In this document: in pieces, positions 10,917 to 22,464 of the stretch
Layout: every line of letters begins with the position of its first letter
Position numbering within the stretch: position 1 is the stretch's first letter
Source of the DNA: Colletotrichum lupini
Taxonomy: Eukaryota > Ascomycota > Sordariomycetes > Glomerellales > Glomerellaceae
Assembly (NCBI RefSeq): GCF_023278565.1
Contig: NC_064675.1
Coordinates: 1,426,001-1,490,000, forward strand
DNA length: 64,000 nucleotides
Direction of reading: 5' to 3'
Program-made: the position numbers and the translations under genes
Notes under the pieces: generated by a model
Told to the model about the DNA's origin: nothing
Database searches by the model: none
Seen by the model: the letters and a program-made list of their open reading frames with translations, nothing else

Positions 10917-12026
10917 TTAAGCGGTGAAAGCGCGAGCCTCAACGGCGGCGTACTCGTCGCGCTTAGCGGCCTTGGCCTTCTTGGTCTTCTTGCCGCGGTG
11001 ATGGGGCTCACGAGCCTCAATGGCGTGCTCGGCAGCGTCCTCAGAAGCGAACTCGTCGCGCTTGGCAGCCTTCGCCTTCTTGGTCTTCTTGCCGCGGTGG
11101 TGGGGCTCGCGGGTCTCGACGGAGTGCTCAGCGGCGTCGTCGGAGGCGGACTCGTCACGCTTAGCAGCCTTCGCCTTCTTGGTCTTCTTGCCGCGGTGAT
11201 GGGGCTCGCGAGCCTCAATCTCGTGCTCGGCAGACTCGATGGCTTCGTCGGAGGCGGACTCGTCGCGCTTAGCAGCCTTGGCCTTCTTGGTCTTCTTGCC
11301 GCGGTGGTGAGGCTCGCGGGATTCGACATCGCGGGCCTCGAGGGCCTCGTCGACAGCAGACTCCTCACGCTTGGCGGCCTTGGCCTTCTTGGTCTTCTTG
11401 CCGCGGTGGTGGGGCTCACGAGCCTCGATGTCACGAGCCTCGAGAGCCTCGTCGACGGCAGACTCCTCGCGCTTGGCGGCCTTAGCCTTCTTGGTCTTCT
11501 TACCACGGTGGTGGGGCTCGCGGGCCTCGATGTCGTGAGCCTCAAAGGCTTCATCGACAGCAGACTCCTCACGCTTCGCGGCCTTAGCCTTCTTGGTCTT
11601 CTTACCACGGTGGTGGGGCTCGCGGGCCTCGATGTCGTGAGCCTCAAAGGCTTCATCGACAGCAGACTCGCGCTTAGCGGCCTTGGCCTTCTTGGTCTTC
11701 TTGCCGCGGTGGTGAGGCTGAGAGGTGGTGTTAGTATATACATAACTCTTTGACCTGAGCACATTTGAGAAGATTAAATCTTACCTCACGAGCCTCGATG
11801 CTGGCAGCCTGGGGCGCAGCTAGGGCAGGCATGGCGAGTGCCAAGGCGGGAGCCTATTTAACCTCATATTAGTCCTCGCGTTCCCACACTTTAGACTCAT
11901 CGTGGAAGGCAAACTTACTACATAGCGTCTGGCGACCTGACCCGTGGGGATGAGGTTCAACGACTGAACACCTTGGACGGCAAGGATGCTCGCCAAGAGG
12001 AAGTGGCCAAAGGATGGGTAGTGCAT
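10917..12026 (-). CDS. Secreted Kex2-processed tandem-repeat protein (candidate RiPP precursor or repeat effector)
   Basis: Three exons (11919-12026, 11785-11853, 10917-11717) with introns of 65 and 67 nt, both phase 0 with good GTAAG donors and CTAAC-like branch sites, give 325 residues. Residues 1-22 form a signal peptide (hydrophobic LLASILAV core, likely cut after VQS). The rest is eight copies of PHHRGKKTKKAKAAKR, identical at protein level. They are joined by acidic linkers of 17-20 residues such as ESAVDEAFEAHDIEARE. Each block ends in Lys-Arg, the Kex2 cleavage signal in the secretory pathway, so processing would release peptides of about 33-36 residues with an acidic front half and a very basic back half. 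This layout defines fungal Kex2-processed repeat proteins, which include dikaritin RiPP precursors and some secreted effectors. It is divergent from the UstYa-type oxidase at 14618. The invariant block has no Tyr, Trp or Phe, unlike known dikaritin cores. Confidence 0.85.
10959..11717 (-). repeat. Coding tandem repeat, eight units of 99-108 nt
   Basis: Eight units encode the invariant 16-residue block plus a variable acidic linker. At DNA level the block varies only at synonymous positions (for example CCG/CCA, GCC/GCT and CGC/CGT choices), while linkers differ in length and residues. Protein identity with synonymous drift points to selection on the peptide and not merely to recent duplication. 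The third exon begins exactly with the first block. Confidence 0.92.
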
Positions 12027-14617
12027 CTTGAAAAGAATGATTGGCTGACCGGCAGCAAATGACAGCAACTGGATTACAAGAGAAAGGAATGAAGGGTCGC
12101 GTCAAGCGATCAGGGGCCAACAGTGGAATGAGATGTACGGATGGTCAGGCAATGGTGGGCTGATGAGCGGGTTTGAGAAGATATTATATCTTGCTCAACG
12201 ACCTCTGCGTTTTCGTCCCTCCACGGCGAGTTGACAAGGCACCCCCCCTTTTGGCACGGCACTTGGTCCATTCGCGAGTCTCCATTCGACTTAGTGACGA
12301 AGGCATGGGTTGAAGCCCCAAGTTTGGACGAAAAGGGCCTCGACTAGAAGGCGTCAAACTCTGATCGGCCTGCCGCGTAGGACCAGAAACGTCTCAGAGT
12401 CGGGATACCAGATGGAAAGGGTCTGAAAGGGGGTGGAGAGACAGGGCCATGGGCTATGACGGCTTGCGATAGTTGCTCGGACTGAGCTAGCCGCAAAAGA
12501 TGGGACTCGTTCAAAACTCGTCGGGGCTACGCTGATGATGTCGAACAGCACCAAGATGCTGGACGCGGGGAGGCTGGAAGGGGAGGTTCCTGGACTAGGA
12601 TATGAGCCGAATCCCGCGCTTGCGGTATCGACGATGGTTGTCGTCCTCCACTTCGAAAGCTCGTATACGGAGTACTCCTCGTACCAAGCAATGAGAAGAC
12701 AACAAGCATACTACCTTATTCCCTTTAGACATGAACATGGATGTGGTACTGGACTCGCTTGCAGTTTCAGTTCCAAGAAGTTCCAAGACTACCCTGGGCG
12801 GTCAGCAGACGGGGAGCACACAGGGGAAAGCGAGGGTGTTCTCTCGTTGTGCCTGGCGTCTCGTTCGACAGACCCCAACACGATCTGATGCTAAGCCTGA
12901 TCGACAGGACGTTACGGAAGGTCTTCGCGACGCCGCAGTGTGTCGGGGAAATACGCTGGTAGGGTGGCCCGGTGATGATCCATCAGCCATCTCCTGTCGT
13001 ACTGTTACTCGTACGCTAGAGAGGATGAGCCGCACAAGGGACCTCTGATACAGCCACAGTCCCAGAATGCCAAGAACTGACAACAACCGAACCTGGGTCA
13101 AGATTAAAGAGGTGTACCGACTCAAAACCGACCACTGTTGGTGTCCTGTGGTGGTGGATATTCCATGAGCAATGCGGCATCAAGTTGCCGGGTTTTGAGC
13201 CTCATAGGCGGCCCGGGCTCTTCCCTGGCGCCTTGCGGCGTTCGTGAGTGGTCGGTGCATCCCCTGTGGGATGGGCTGGAGGCGCTGGAACGTGGTGACT
13301 GGTCGTGGGATCTCCCCCGCAAGCCACACCCTGTCGCACCAAACTCCGCGTTTCGACACACCCCTGTTCTGAGACACCGCACCAACGCCTCAGCTGTGCC
13401 ATTGCCAGGGGCCCCTTTTTCTTTGCTTCTTTCTCTCTCTTTGAGTCTCTTCAACTCTTGACTATGGGAAGAAGGTTCTCAGCTCTCTATCACATTCTCG
13501 AGGCAGAAAGCCTGCTGCAGGGACGGAGACAGGGATACAAGAGCCAGGGCTTGGACCTGACTAAACCTGACATGAGTAGCCCTGCAGATGTTACCAAGAC
13601 TGCACGAAATCCCGTTCATGGGATTGTTCATCAACAAGGGCCAGCCCAATCATCGCCGTGGTTATTGGACGAGAGCGGCTAATTATTTCCGACCATCTAT
13701 TATCATCCCTCACTGCACGGCGCACGTAGCACGCAGTATTGCCCATGATCACTTGAACCAAGGCTTGCAACTTGACCGAGTCGACTTACATTCCCGGTCC
13801 CACCCCCGGCTGTGACGGACTCGACCTCTTTTCTGTCTCGTCTATTCTTGCTTGGGATGATCGGCTTCTTGGCCTGTGCCGCAACTTCGCAACGAAGATC
13901 AAACAGCCCAAACGTTTCTGGTGGCTGGATGACATCTCGCTAGCTGGCAATTTCCATCCGACTATCCAGAGCCTATGCCACTATGGTCCATGGATCCCAA
14001 GTATCCCAACGGGGCGAGGTTGCATTGCACACACCTGCCAGACGGCGACTTTTCCTCCCTCGGTCTTGAGCGAACTGGATCCCCTTCCAAAGTCGAGTCC
14101 TGTCATTGTTCGAGTTGGGACATAGTTGCGGCGCGTAGCCTCTCGCTGACGCCGCCTCTTGCCCGTGCCCTCTCTCTCCCTCTCTCCCTACCGAGTCTCC
14201 TCTTCCCACACCCATCCCATCGACTAATCGACTTGGACGGTCTGTGATCACCCATTAGTTTGGTAATCTGATTTTCCGCGCCCGAAGCGATCGTCTTGGC
14301 ACTCGTCTCTTCTTACCTTCTCAGAGAGCTGCTGGCCTTGCCTCCGAACTGTTTCCCCTCCCCTTCTCCCCATTCTGTGCATACCACTCTATCATTCTCC
14401 CTTCTTGTCTCTTTCTTGTTTGGTCATTTTCAATTCCCATCATCTGTTTCTATACCCGACTTGACGTCGTTGTACCATTCCCTTGCTGTCAAATTCGTGA
14501 CAGCATCCCTTCTTTCGCCTTCTATTCTTTCTTAATAAGGCACCTGGCGTGCTCCAACTTAACCTTCCGGTGCTACTACCTTGCCCGCCGAAGAGGGTCC
14601 CTCTCTCTTTAATAATT
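12027..14617. promoter_or_regulatory. 2.6-kb divergent intergenic region between repeat precursor and UstYa-type oxidase
   Basis: The two genes are transcribed away from each other, so this segment must hold both promoters. Long CT-rich tracts at about 13416-13450 and 14130-14540 lead up to the oxidase start and look like fungal promoter or 5' leader DNA. Open frames inside (for example 13138-13461 +) have no recognisable features. I could not identify defined operator sites. Confidence 0.45.
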
Positions 14618-15678
14618 ATGTCTTCAGAAAAGGTCTACCGGTCCGTACCCCACGAGGAGGAGGAAGTCGAGAGTCTCGCCGGAAGCCTCAACACGGAGAG
14701 CACGGAGAACGTAGAGGCCGCCACAGGAGGAAACGAAGCGACATGGAGGCGGATGAGGCTCGGCGATGAACACCCGTGCAAAGAGAAGGCGCGGCGGCTT
14801 CTGCGGTATTGGCCTTGGGCTCTTCACGCCGTGCTTTTGACGACGTCTGTCACGCTTTTTGCTGCATCATTCTGCCTTCGCTATGGCAACACCAATAAGG
14901 ACGATACTTGGGTGACGGAGAAGTACTCGTCATGGTGTAAGAATCATCGCCCAATGACTATCACCCTTCATCATGGCTGACAGTTCATAGCCCCTGCTGC
15001 AGGAATCATCAAGTACCACACCGAAAGGTACAACCTGACGCCCATTATGGACTGGTCACCCTTTGTCGGTGCTGGATACGAGATCGATAGAGCATGGGAT
15101 CACATCACAAACAATAGTAAGAAGACGACCCAATGGCTGGTGACGTGATGATAGAAGCTAATGAGGCGTAGTCGGCGACCAGATGATCTCGCGCGCCGAG
15201 CTCGACAAGCTCGGTCTCGATCCCAAGTCAATCAAGACCACCAACGCCGTCACGGGTGAGGAAGGTTACCGTGTCGGCCTCGAGGTGTTCCACCAGCTTC
15301 ACTGCCTGAACCTGCTCCGTCAAGCTACGTACCCGGAGTACTACTCAAGGAAAGAAGTCGGCGGCGACGTGGCCGTTGAGCACAAGGACTTGAGAGGACA
15401 CCTGAGTAAGTCACCAGGATTCATGAGCCACGAGCATGAGTGGCAAGAATGTAGTAAAAACCGCATGGCTAACGAGCTCACTAGACCATTGCATCGAAGC
15501 CCTGAGATTGAACCTGATGTGCGAAGCCGACATTGGCGTCTTCACATTCAAGATGTACCCGGATCTCCCGCTCGAGGGCCACTGGCCCGACTTCAGCACG
15601 CTGCACACCTGCCGCAACTTCAACGACATTCGGGACTGGGCGCTGACACATTCGGTGACGTTTGAGAATGAGGAATAG
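14618..15678 (+). CDS. UstYa-family (DUF3328) oxidase, RiPP/mycotoxin biosynthesis type
   Basis: Members of this family catalyse oxidative cyclisation or other oxidation steps in fungal RiPP pathways such as ustiloxin. Four exons (14618-14936, 14991-15116, 15172-15405, 15485-15678) give 290 residues, normal for the family. Introns are 54, 55 and 79 nt. Residues 1-66 are hydrophilic and about 67-90 form one membrane helix (WPWALHAVLLTTSVTLFAAS), as in a type II membrane protein. The family hallmark is two HxxHC motifs. Here they are HQLHC (189-193) and HLNHC (225-229), the second formed across the last splice junction. AWDHI and ELDKLGL segments are also family-typical. No truncation is seen. 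It lies head to head with the Kex2-type repeat gene, which would be the expected substrate precursor. Substrate and product are unknown. Confidence 0.9.
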
Positions 15679-16982
15679 GCTTTTTCGGCACAACCCCAGT
15701 TGGAAGGAATCGAAAATGAGTTTTGAGTTGCGGAAAGGTGGTGGGCAAGGCAGGGTAACACAGCAAGGGTTGACCTTCATACATATTAAAAAGCATAACA
15801 GCGGCAATGCAGTCCGCAAACGGATAACATTTTCCCCAGAGAACAAATAAAGCCTCAGCAAAGTTTCCTGTTCGCATACGCCTCAAATTTTGTCGGGGAG
15901 GATGCAGAAGGTTCTCGAGTTTGCTCTTATTTAGAATTAAAGGTTGGAATGAGTTTGAAGGTGCCGGACTTAATCTCTCACTGAGTTGCATTAGCTCCCG
16001 CTGTCTATCGAGAGCCAAACATATTACAACTTCCGGCCTTCCCCGTCGTCAACAAGCGCCACCTGGCAACAGTTGGATAATCGATCAGCCCTGATGGTCT
16101 AGCGGTATGATTCTCCCTTAGGGTCTTCACGACACGTATGGGAGAGGTCCCAGGTTCGAATCCTGGTTAGGGCCCAATTCTTTTGCATTTTGCGGTTCTG
16201 AACACTGGCGATAGGCGCTTCGTGTGCTGTATTTTTGCCTCTGACAATTTCGTGATGTCTGCGACATCCGCGGGCTAATTGTGGTGGTGGGCGCACTGAC
16301 AACTCCCGATTACAAAACATCTCTCTCCACAGCTGCAGTCTGCGAGTCAATCCCTATAGTACGCGGTATAACTCGTGATACGACTGGCCAGCTTCGCGAT
16401 ATACTTTTTGCCTTGTCCCTGCGCCGAAGCTTCTGAGACGGCCGTAGAAGATGGGTGCAAGACAGAAGAGCCGCGGCGCATGTCGTTGCCGAAAGTCTCG
16501 TGTGCGCCCAGAACTCTGACAGGCTTGGCTTACATGAGGCAGGCAACACAACCTTTAGGCGTGTCCCGTGGCACCCGCGGTTCACGTCATGGAAGTTACA
16601 CAAGACAGAGGGAATCCCAGGAGCACGTTTGCCTTGGCGGTTCGTTTCTTCTTCGGTTCCGTGGTACAAAACTTTGTTTGCTTAAGAGTCGTGATCCCCT
16701 CGTTTAGTAGTTCATCATCCCTGCCCCGTCGGCAAGTGTTTTCCGCGCGCGTTTAATGATGTTCCCGGTGATGTAGCGAGGTAAGTGAATCACAGAAACA
16801 CATCCGTGGACCGCGAGTCGATGTAAATCATCCAACATAAGCTTTCATTGTGCCTTGTGAGGCGACCGCTGTCTAGCGGGGGTATCAACAGTTTCTATAT
16901 CCATACAACCAACGCGCGCAAAAGTCTATCCCTTTTTCCAAATTACTCCGTCCCCTCTCTACCAAGGCAAGAAAGGGCTCGT
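15679..16982. other. Intergenic region containing a tRNA
   Basis: Apart from the tRNA at 16087-16173, I see no gene. A frame on the minus strand at 16099-16350 is a translation of the tRNA and its flank and is not coding. Confidence 0.6.
16087..16173 (+). tRNA. tRNA-Pro (AGG) with a short intron
   Basis: Acceptor stem GCCCTGA pairs with TTAGGGC at the 3' end. The T-arm contains GGTTCGAATCC. The anticodon stem CTCCC/GGGAG encloses the loop TTAGGG + T, giving anticodon AGG for proline. About 15 nt (TCTTCACGACACGTA) interrupt the loop between positions 37 and 38, the canonical place for nuclear tRNA introns. Without the intron the gene is 72 nt. Structure assigned by eye. Confidence 0.9.
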
Positions 16983-18625
16983 CTAAGCCTCCTCATCCTT
17001 CTTGTCCTGGTCGGTGACGATGCCCATCTTCTTGTTCATGAGCTCATCGGGGTCGCCGGCGCCGGCGTCCAGGACCTCGAGGTTGCCCGCGGCGTCCTTG
17101 GTGCCGGTCCGGTAGCCCGAGTGGCTGCCAAAGACGTACCACACGTAGCCAGTGAGGATGGCGGTCGTGGCGAGGAAGGCGAAGATGGTCCAGTTACCCA
17201 TGCTGTACATGGGGGAGTCGGTGCTGGGGAAGAGGAAGGGGGCGGAGATGCCGCCCGTGTTGGCAATGGCGATCATGCCGCCGGTCGCGAGCGCGGTGGC
17301 GGTGGAGCCCTGGACGGTTGCGGTGCGGTGCTATTTTGCTTATTAGTCTACTTTTTCTTCTTTTCAATGCCTCAATGGAGATTCGTGAACTTACAGCAAC
17401 GAAAGGGAGGACGGCGGCGTTGGTGCAAGCGATGATGCACACGGCAAAGTAGCGCACACCCCAGTGCTTGACGATGGCCAGGAGGAGGTATCCCGTCGCG
17501 ACGAAGATCAAGGCACCAATGACGTGGCGAGAGCGCTCCTTGGTCCTATCGCTGTGCAGACAGTTGCCGATGATGATGAACATGGCAAAGACGTTGGGCG
17601 GGACGGTGAGCAGCTGGGCGTTGTATCCCTTGAAGCCGAGCGAGGAGACGATGGTGGGCGCGAAGTAGCCGAAGGCGTTGAGGGAGTTTGTCATGAGGAA
17701 GTACATGACGGCGAAGAGCCAGAAGTACGGGTCGATGATGGTCTTCTTGGCGACCTTGCTGTCCCAGTGCTTGTCGGACATGGACGGGGCAAAGGGGCCG
17801 AGGCGCTTGACGGCGAAGGCGCGCTCCTCGGGGGTGAGCCAGGCGGCGGTCTGGGGGTAGTCGGGGAGCATGAACCAGACCATGACGCCGACGATGACGG
17901 CGGGGATGCCCTCGAGGATGAAGAGCCACTGCCAGCCCGTGAGGCCGCCCTTGCGGTTGAGGAAGGAGATGCCGGTGGCGAGGAGACCGCCAAAGGCGCC
18001 GGCGACGGCGACGGAGGAGGCGAAGATGGCCATGCGGGTGGCGCGCTCCTCGGGCTTGTACCAGAAGCAGAGGTACATCATGATACCCGGGAAGAAGCCG
18101 GCCTCGGCGAGGCCGAGCATGATGCGGACGGCGAGGAGGCCGCCGTAGGTTGTGCAGGCGGCGGTGCAGATGGTGACGATGCCCCAGGAGACCATGATGC
18201 GGGAGATCCACTTTGAGGGGGAGAAGTACTTGAGCATGATGTTGGAGGGGAACTCCATGAGGACGTAGGGGACGAAGAAGAGGGCGACGGCGACGTTGTA
18301 GCGCTGGCCGGTGAGGTTGAGCATGGTGACGATGTTGTCTTCGGGCTTGTCGTTGTTGAGGGTGCGGGCGTTGCCGAGGTTGACTCTGTCGAGGTAGTCT
18401 GCGATTCTCGTGTTAGTGGATGTTTGATGGCAACTTTCTCGTCTTTTCTCGTGATGCTGGAGAAAACGTACTCAGGAGGTAGGTGATGCAAATCCAGGGA
18501 AGGATTCTGAGATCCTGCTTGCGGACGATGCGGCGTTCCATCTCCTTGTCGGCAAGGTCGACGGTCTCGAGGTCGGGCACGTCCAGGGACGGCGCCGGGG
18601 CGAACATGGCCTTCCAGTCGGGCAT
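16983..18625 (-). CDS. MFS transporter, anion:cation symporter (Dal5/allantoate permease-like) family
   Basis: A plasma-membrane carrier of the family that imports allantoate, nicotinate, pantothenate and similar organic anions by proton symport; the substrate cannot be told from sequence. Exons 18472-18625, 17395-18398 and 16983-17330, with introns of 73 and 64 nt, give 501 residues. The start gives MPDWKAMFAPAPSLDV. The cytosolic N-terminus ends in LRILPWICITYLLNYLDRVN, the family signature spanning helix 1 and split by the first intron. About twelve hydrophobic segments follow, with GLAEAGFFPGIMMYLCFWY in the first half. The tail is short and charged. Codons are strongly GC-ending. It lies downstream of the UstYa-type oxidase beyond the tRNA. 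It could serve that cluster or be unrelated; I favour unrelated because export pumps, not Dal5-type importers, usually accompany toxin clusters. Confidence 0.9.
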
Positions 18626-21600
18626 CGTTGCGGTTCTGGGATGAACTGTGGAGATTTCGGTGAGGCCTCGGTGAAGGGTGTTCGATCGCGGGATTGGTGT
18701 TGAACTCTAGATTCAACAACCGCTGAGACACCGTTTGGGTGGGTTGCCCTGTGAAAGCCGGCTTGGTGAGGGCGGCGAGGTGAAGAGTCGACGAAGTTGT
18801 TGATGGACTTGTGGTTCGGACACACTCTCAGGATTCAGTTCGGACGAGGAGGGAAGTCGAGTTGTTATAAGTCGATGCTTAACTCCCCTGGCCTCCTAGC
18901 GTCTACTGCATTTGGGTTCCCGCCCACATGGTTCGATCCATCCCGACTTCGAAATCCCCATAGAATTCACTGCGACCCCGCGACAATCTGGTTTTAGAAA
19001 CGGTATTCGTACAACTAAAATGTTGCCTTATCTCTCTCAAAGAACCCAATTGAGAGCTGTGATAGGATGGGCGCGGTGGCGTGGGAAATGTCCCGACTGT
19101 TCGGGGTCTCCAGTCTTAGTGTCGAGTCGTCGACCACGCCCCCCCCCCCTCCCAAAGCTAACCGTCTTGCAAAAGACTGAAGTCAAATTCAATATGTAAA
19201 TGCCGGCGGGGGAGATAACGTTTCATCCAATCACAAGAGCGGAAACGCCCTAGATAACGACCAAGTCAAAAAAGTTCTGGCCTGTGTCAGTGTTCTCCTC
19301 CGTCTTGGGCTGCTCTCGTCCGACCCGGGGGCAACCCCGGACTCGGAAGCTAGCACCGCGTGAACCATTTCCCAGAAGGCGATTAGATTCCTGCAAGCCT
19401 GCGAATAATCCATGCCTAGTTCAGGTTCAGTTGGGCAATGTTCGGCGTACTGCCGTGCGTCCGGTTCTCGGGGTGGCTTGCAGAATTTTCGGCCTGCAAA
19501 AACACCACAAAGAAGAAGAAGGAGATTAATAAGGCTTGATTTGTGCGAGGAAGAGAGAGAGAGAGAGGGACAGAGGGAGTGAGAGACTGAGACAATCACA
19601 CATGCCAGCTGAAGACAGCCTGGGAACTAGAAGCCTGTCACAAATTGCCGCATTTCCGGGTACGATCAATAGCAAGTGCAGAAAACACGAGGTCTACGTA
19701 CGCTTGTAAGCCTGTAATGGAGGCTAATACTCAAGATGATATTGAACCCCGTTCTTCGGATCGTCTGTCAGCCTGTCGCTTGCCAAGACTGCAGATGCAA
19801 AGACATGAGGATATTATTCAAGACTTCTTCGTGGGTCTCCGAAAGGGGGCCGGCCTTTCACCCTTCAACGCTTGAAGGGGGGCGGCGGCGGCAGCGGGCT
19901 CGTGCATGATGGCAAGCCCACCCCCAAATGCAACAACGATTTCATTCTCCATCTTCCAATGAGTCCCCATTCCTATCGCCGTGGACCCGAATCAGACCTG
20001 ACAGCTGAGGGTTGTTCCTTGTATGGTTTACTCTCTGTGTCTCCTTTTTAGAGCTGTGCCTCTCGGGTACTCTCCTTTTTGGGAGTGTTCTCACTCAATC
20101 TCGAAATGAAGGGACGCAAAAGACATACCCAAAAAACCTGTTCGTCTCATCTCGCTGACGTCGGGGATCTGACTCGTGTATCTACGCTGCCGCGTCGCGG
20201 CGTAATGTCGGAGGCGTTGCTTGCTGATAACGGTCTCTGGCAGACGAGGTTGAGAAAACGCCACGGCCGACGGCAACTCCAAGCGTTACTGATCAAATAA
20301 TGCCCTTATGTGTGTCTGTTGATGTCGGTGTAATTGACTGCGTGGGATTACACGAAGCGATTTGATCAATATGGGCCCATCCACGCATCGTCCGCCATCC
20401 GCGACCGGGGCGGAAGTCCTAAAGCTCCATTCTTCGGCAGTGGCCCTGTGGAAGGGGGAGCCGTTCACCTAACCCATAGTAGCGTGTAGTATGACCGAAG
20501 GCTCGTTTGGTCTTGTCTGAAAATGGTTGCAAAATGTCGCGATAGGCAATAAGCCAGAGCTGTCTAGGCTTGTGATAGATGTTATCCGCCCGCCGGCACC
20601 TAAAGACTAGATCTATCTGACTGTCTGACATCTACACCATATCGACAGTGACAGGCTGACAGCAATAGATCAGCTCCATGCCAATGCTAGGCGCACATGG
20701 TCGTATAAACCGACAGCGCGGCATGTCTGTGGTCTTGATCTTCGACTCCGGGGACCGGAATGACGATAGTGTGTTCCATGGGCTGAAGATGGTGTTCTGC
20801 GAGTGTGTGTGCGTCTGTGGGCGGCCGAGAGAAGCGTCAACTCTATGACTGTTTAGTGTTTGGCCGCCTGCGCGCGCCGGCGGGCTGCTTCTAAGTGGCT
20901 GCATGGCCTGGACCCGCCGCCCGGCGGGCATCAGTGGGTCCGCCCCGAGCCGATCGGCAAAGGCGCGTGGTTGTAAGGGAGTTGAGGCTTGCAGCTGGAC
21001 CGTTCGAGCCGTAACACCGGAGTCTCATTTTGCAATATCTCTGCAACATTCACACGTGGAGGTTGACAACTGCTCCGTTCTGATTCGAGCGGCCCCCGGA
21101 GCTTCGGAACTCGTGTTGCAACCTTGTGGGAAAAAAAGGTTCAACTAAATGTGATGCCCAATTATTGATTCGCTTTCTCTCCGATATCATCCGAGTTTTT
21201 GAGGACGTCGATGAATCGATAGTCTCGATGCTCAAGTCCGAAACCGATCAAGGCATCCGCATCATTTGTTTTCATGCTCAGTAATTTTGGCTTACTTTGT
21301 CAGAGTCTTGTAGGGAGAAAGCCAATTGTCTATGAGGGGGGCTGCGGACAAACCCCTTCTCCCTTCCATCCCTGCATCTTCTCTTTTTTCTCCTTCTCTT
21401 CGAAACCCAAAGTTGAAGCGACTTGGGAAATCAAACGGAAACTTTTTTCCCCCCACTAAGATGTTCCTTTGATACTGCCGAAAGCCAGCTTATGCAAGCA
21501 AGTTCGAGCATCTAGTGATGCTTATCAGAAATCCGGAATATCAATCAGTACCAGGCATGTGACTTTAGGTCTCTTCCGGGCACTGATTGTGGCTTCAGCA

Positions 21601-22464
21601 GCAGGAGAAAAGGCTTGTTAGTTCCGACTTCGAAGAGCGTACTTACTTCTTTGCGTAGAGGAATTCAAGAAGAACAAGTCCGGTTCCCAAGGCTTGTCGC
21701 GGCGAACACTGGTTGCTAAACTCCTTTTGCGCCAACCATGGCTTGAATGGGTCCAACACTGGATCGTTATTTGGATGTAAGTCAAGCATTTGCAATTCGA
21801 GGTTTGGCGTGACGGTCAGAGACCTAACATTTTTCAAGAGCAGTAATATGCTGGGCTGAAACACCATCGGAACCCATTTGTCCTCGACAAACGAACGCCA
21901 GCAACCGCGCTTACGCTGCAGCTTCGGGCTCCTCTTTGTCAGAGTTATAGAAAGTCGGGAAACACTCGAGAGGGCTGAGGGCCACCTCTCCTGAAGTAAA
22001 TTCGAGTGGGAAGATATTGCTCTGACTCTAGTCAAGTTGACTGTGAGGAAGACATGAAGCCAACCGCACCTTCGTTGCCGTTTCTCTCTGCAAAACAACA
22101 CAATTGGCCACTGTCATGTGCGAGGAAGTCAATCCAGTGAGCTAGGGTCATTGGCGCTGTGGCTGCCTTGGCGCCCAGCCTTAGGCTGGCTTTATCTCTA
22201 TGCTGCCTATCAACCCCAGCTTTATGCATGAACCATCGCCTATCACAATGACAAGCTTCAATCCTGCAGTGCAGTAAACCGAGCTGAAGTTCAGCCGTAG
22301 GTGTTGACCCCGCGCGCGAACGAGTAGGGGCCTGACTGTAGACGAGATGGCGCGTCACCCACAACATACTGACAGCATCATCCTCAAAGACAACGGCAAG
22401 CGTTCAACTGTCTCCATCCCGGGTCTGTCGTAAAGCTTTCTTGCCATCGGCACAGGTTATCAGA
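18626..22464. other. 3.8-kb stretch with no confident gene
   Basis: Contains a C-run at about 19139-19150 and an AG-rich simple repeat near 19551-19568. Open frames are short and unrecognised. The best coding candidate is listed separately at 21643-22101 (-). The promoter of the HET gene should occupy the right end. Confidence 0.45.
21643..22101 (-). pseudogene. Possible exon of an unrecognised gene or gene fragment
   Basis: A 152-codon frame whose second half (VPMVFQPSILLLLKNVRSL and onward) has the leucine spacing of an F-box/LRR-type fungal protein. It ends next to a good donor (AAGAA|GTAAGT), with a CTAAC branch-like site about 30 nt later. However, I could not extend it into a convincing downstream exon, since both tested acceptors reach a stop quickly. 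No domain is certain. It may be a remnant. Confidence 0.22.

Noticed and set aside
10959..11717. CRISPR-like array of repeats and spacers
   Set aside because: The units are in-frame coding repeats of a spliced eukaryotic gene, and the spacers are themselves related acidic linkers.
10998..11753. 251-codon plus-strand leucine/glycine-rich frame
   Set aside because: Antisense of the tandem-repeat gene. Its LLGLLAAV repeats are just the complement of the Lys/Ala codons.
10917..12026. Alpha-type mating pheromone precursor
   Set aside because: Repeats with Kex2 sites fit, but pheromone repeats are short and carry Trp/Cys/Pro-rich cores; the invariant block here is a long Lys/Ala-rich peptide.
16099..16350. 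Minus-strand frame containing RIRTWDLSHT
   Set aside because: A translation of the tRNA T-arm region, a well-known false protein.
17464..18216. 250-codon plus-strand acidic, glycine-rich frame
   Set aside because: Antisense of the MFS transporter in GC-ending codons; no features of its own.
16983..18625. MFS gene as the exporter of the putative peptide product
   Set aside because: Dal5-type carriers are importers of small organic anions, so I do not include it in the cluster on present evidence.
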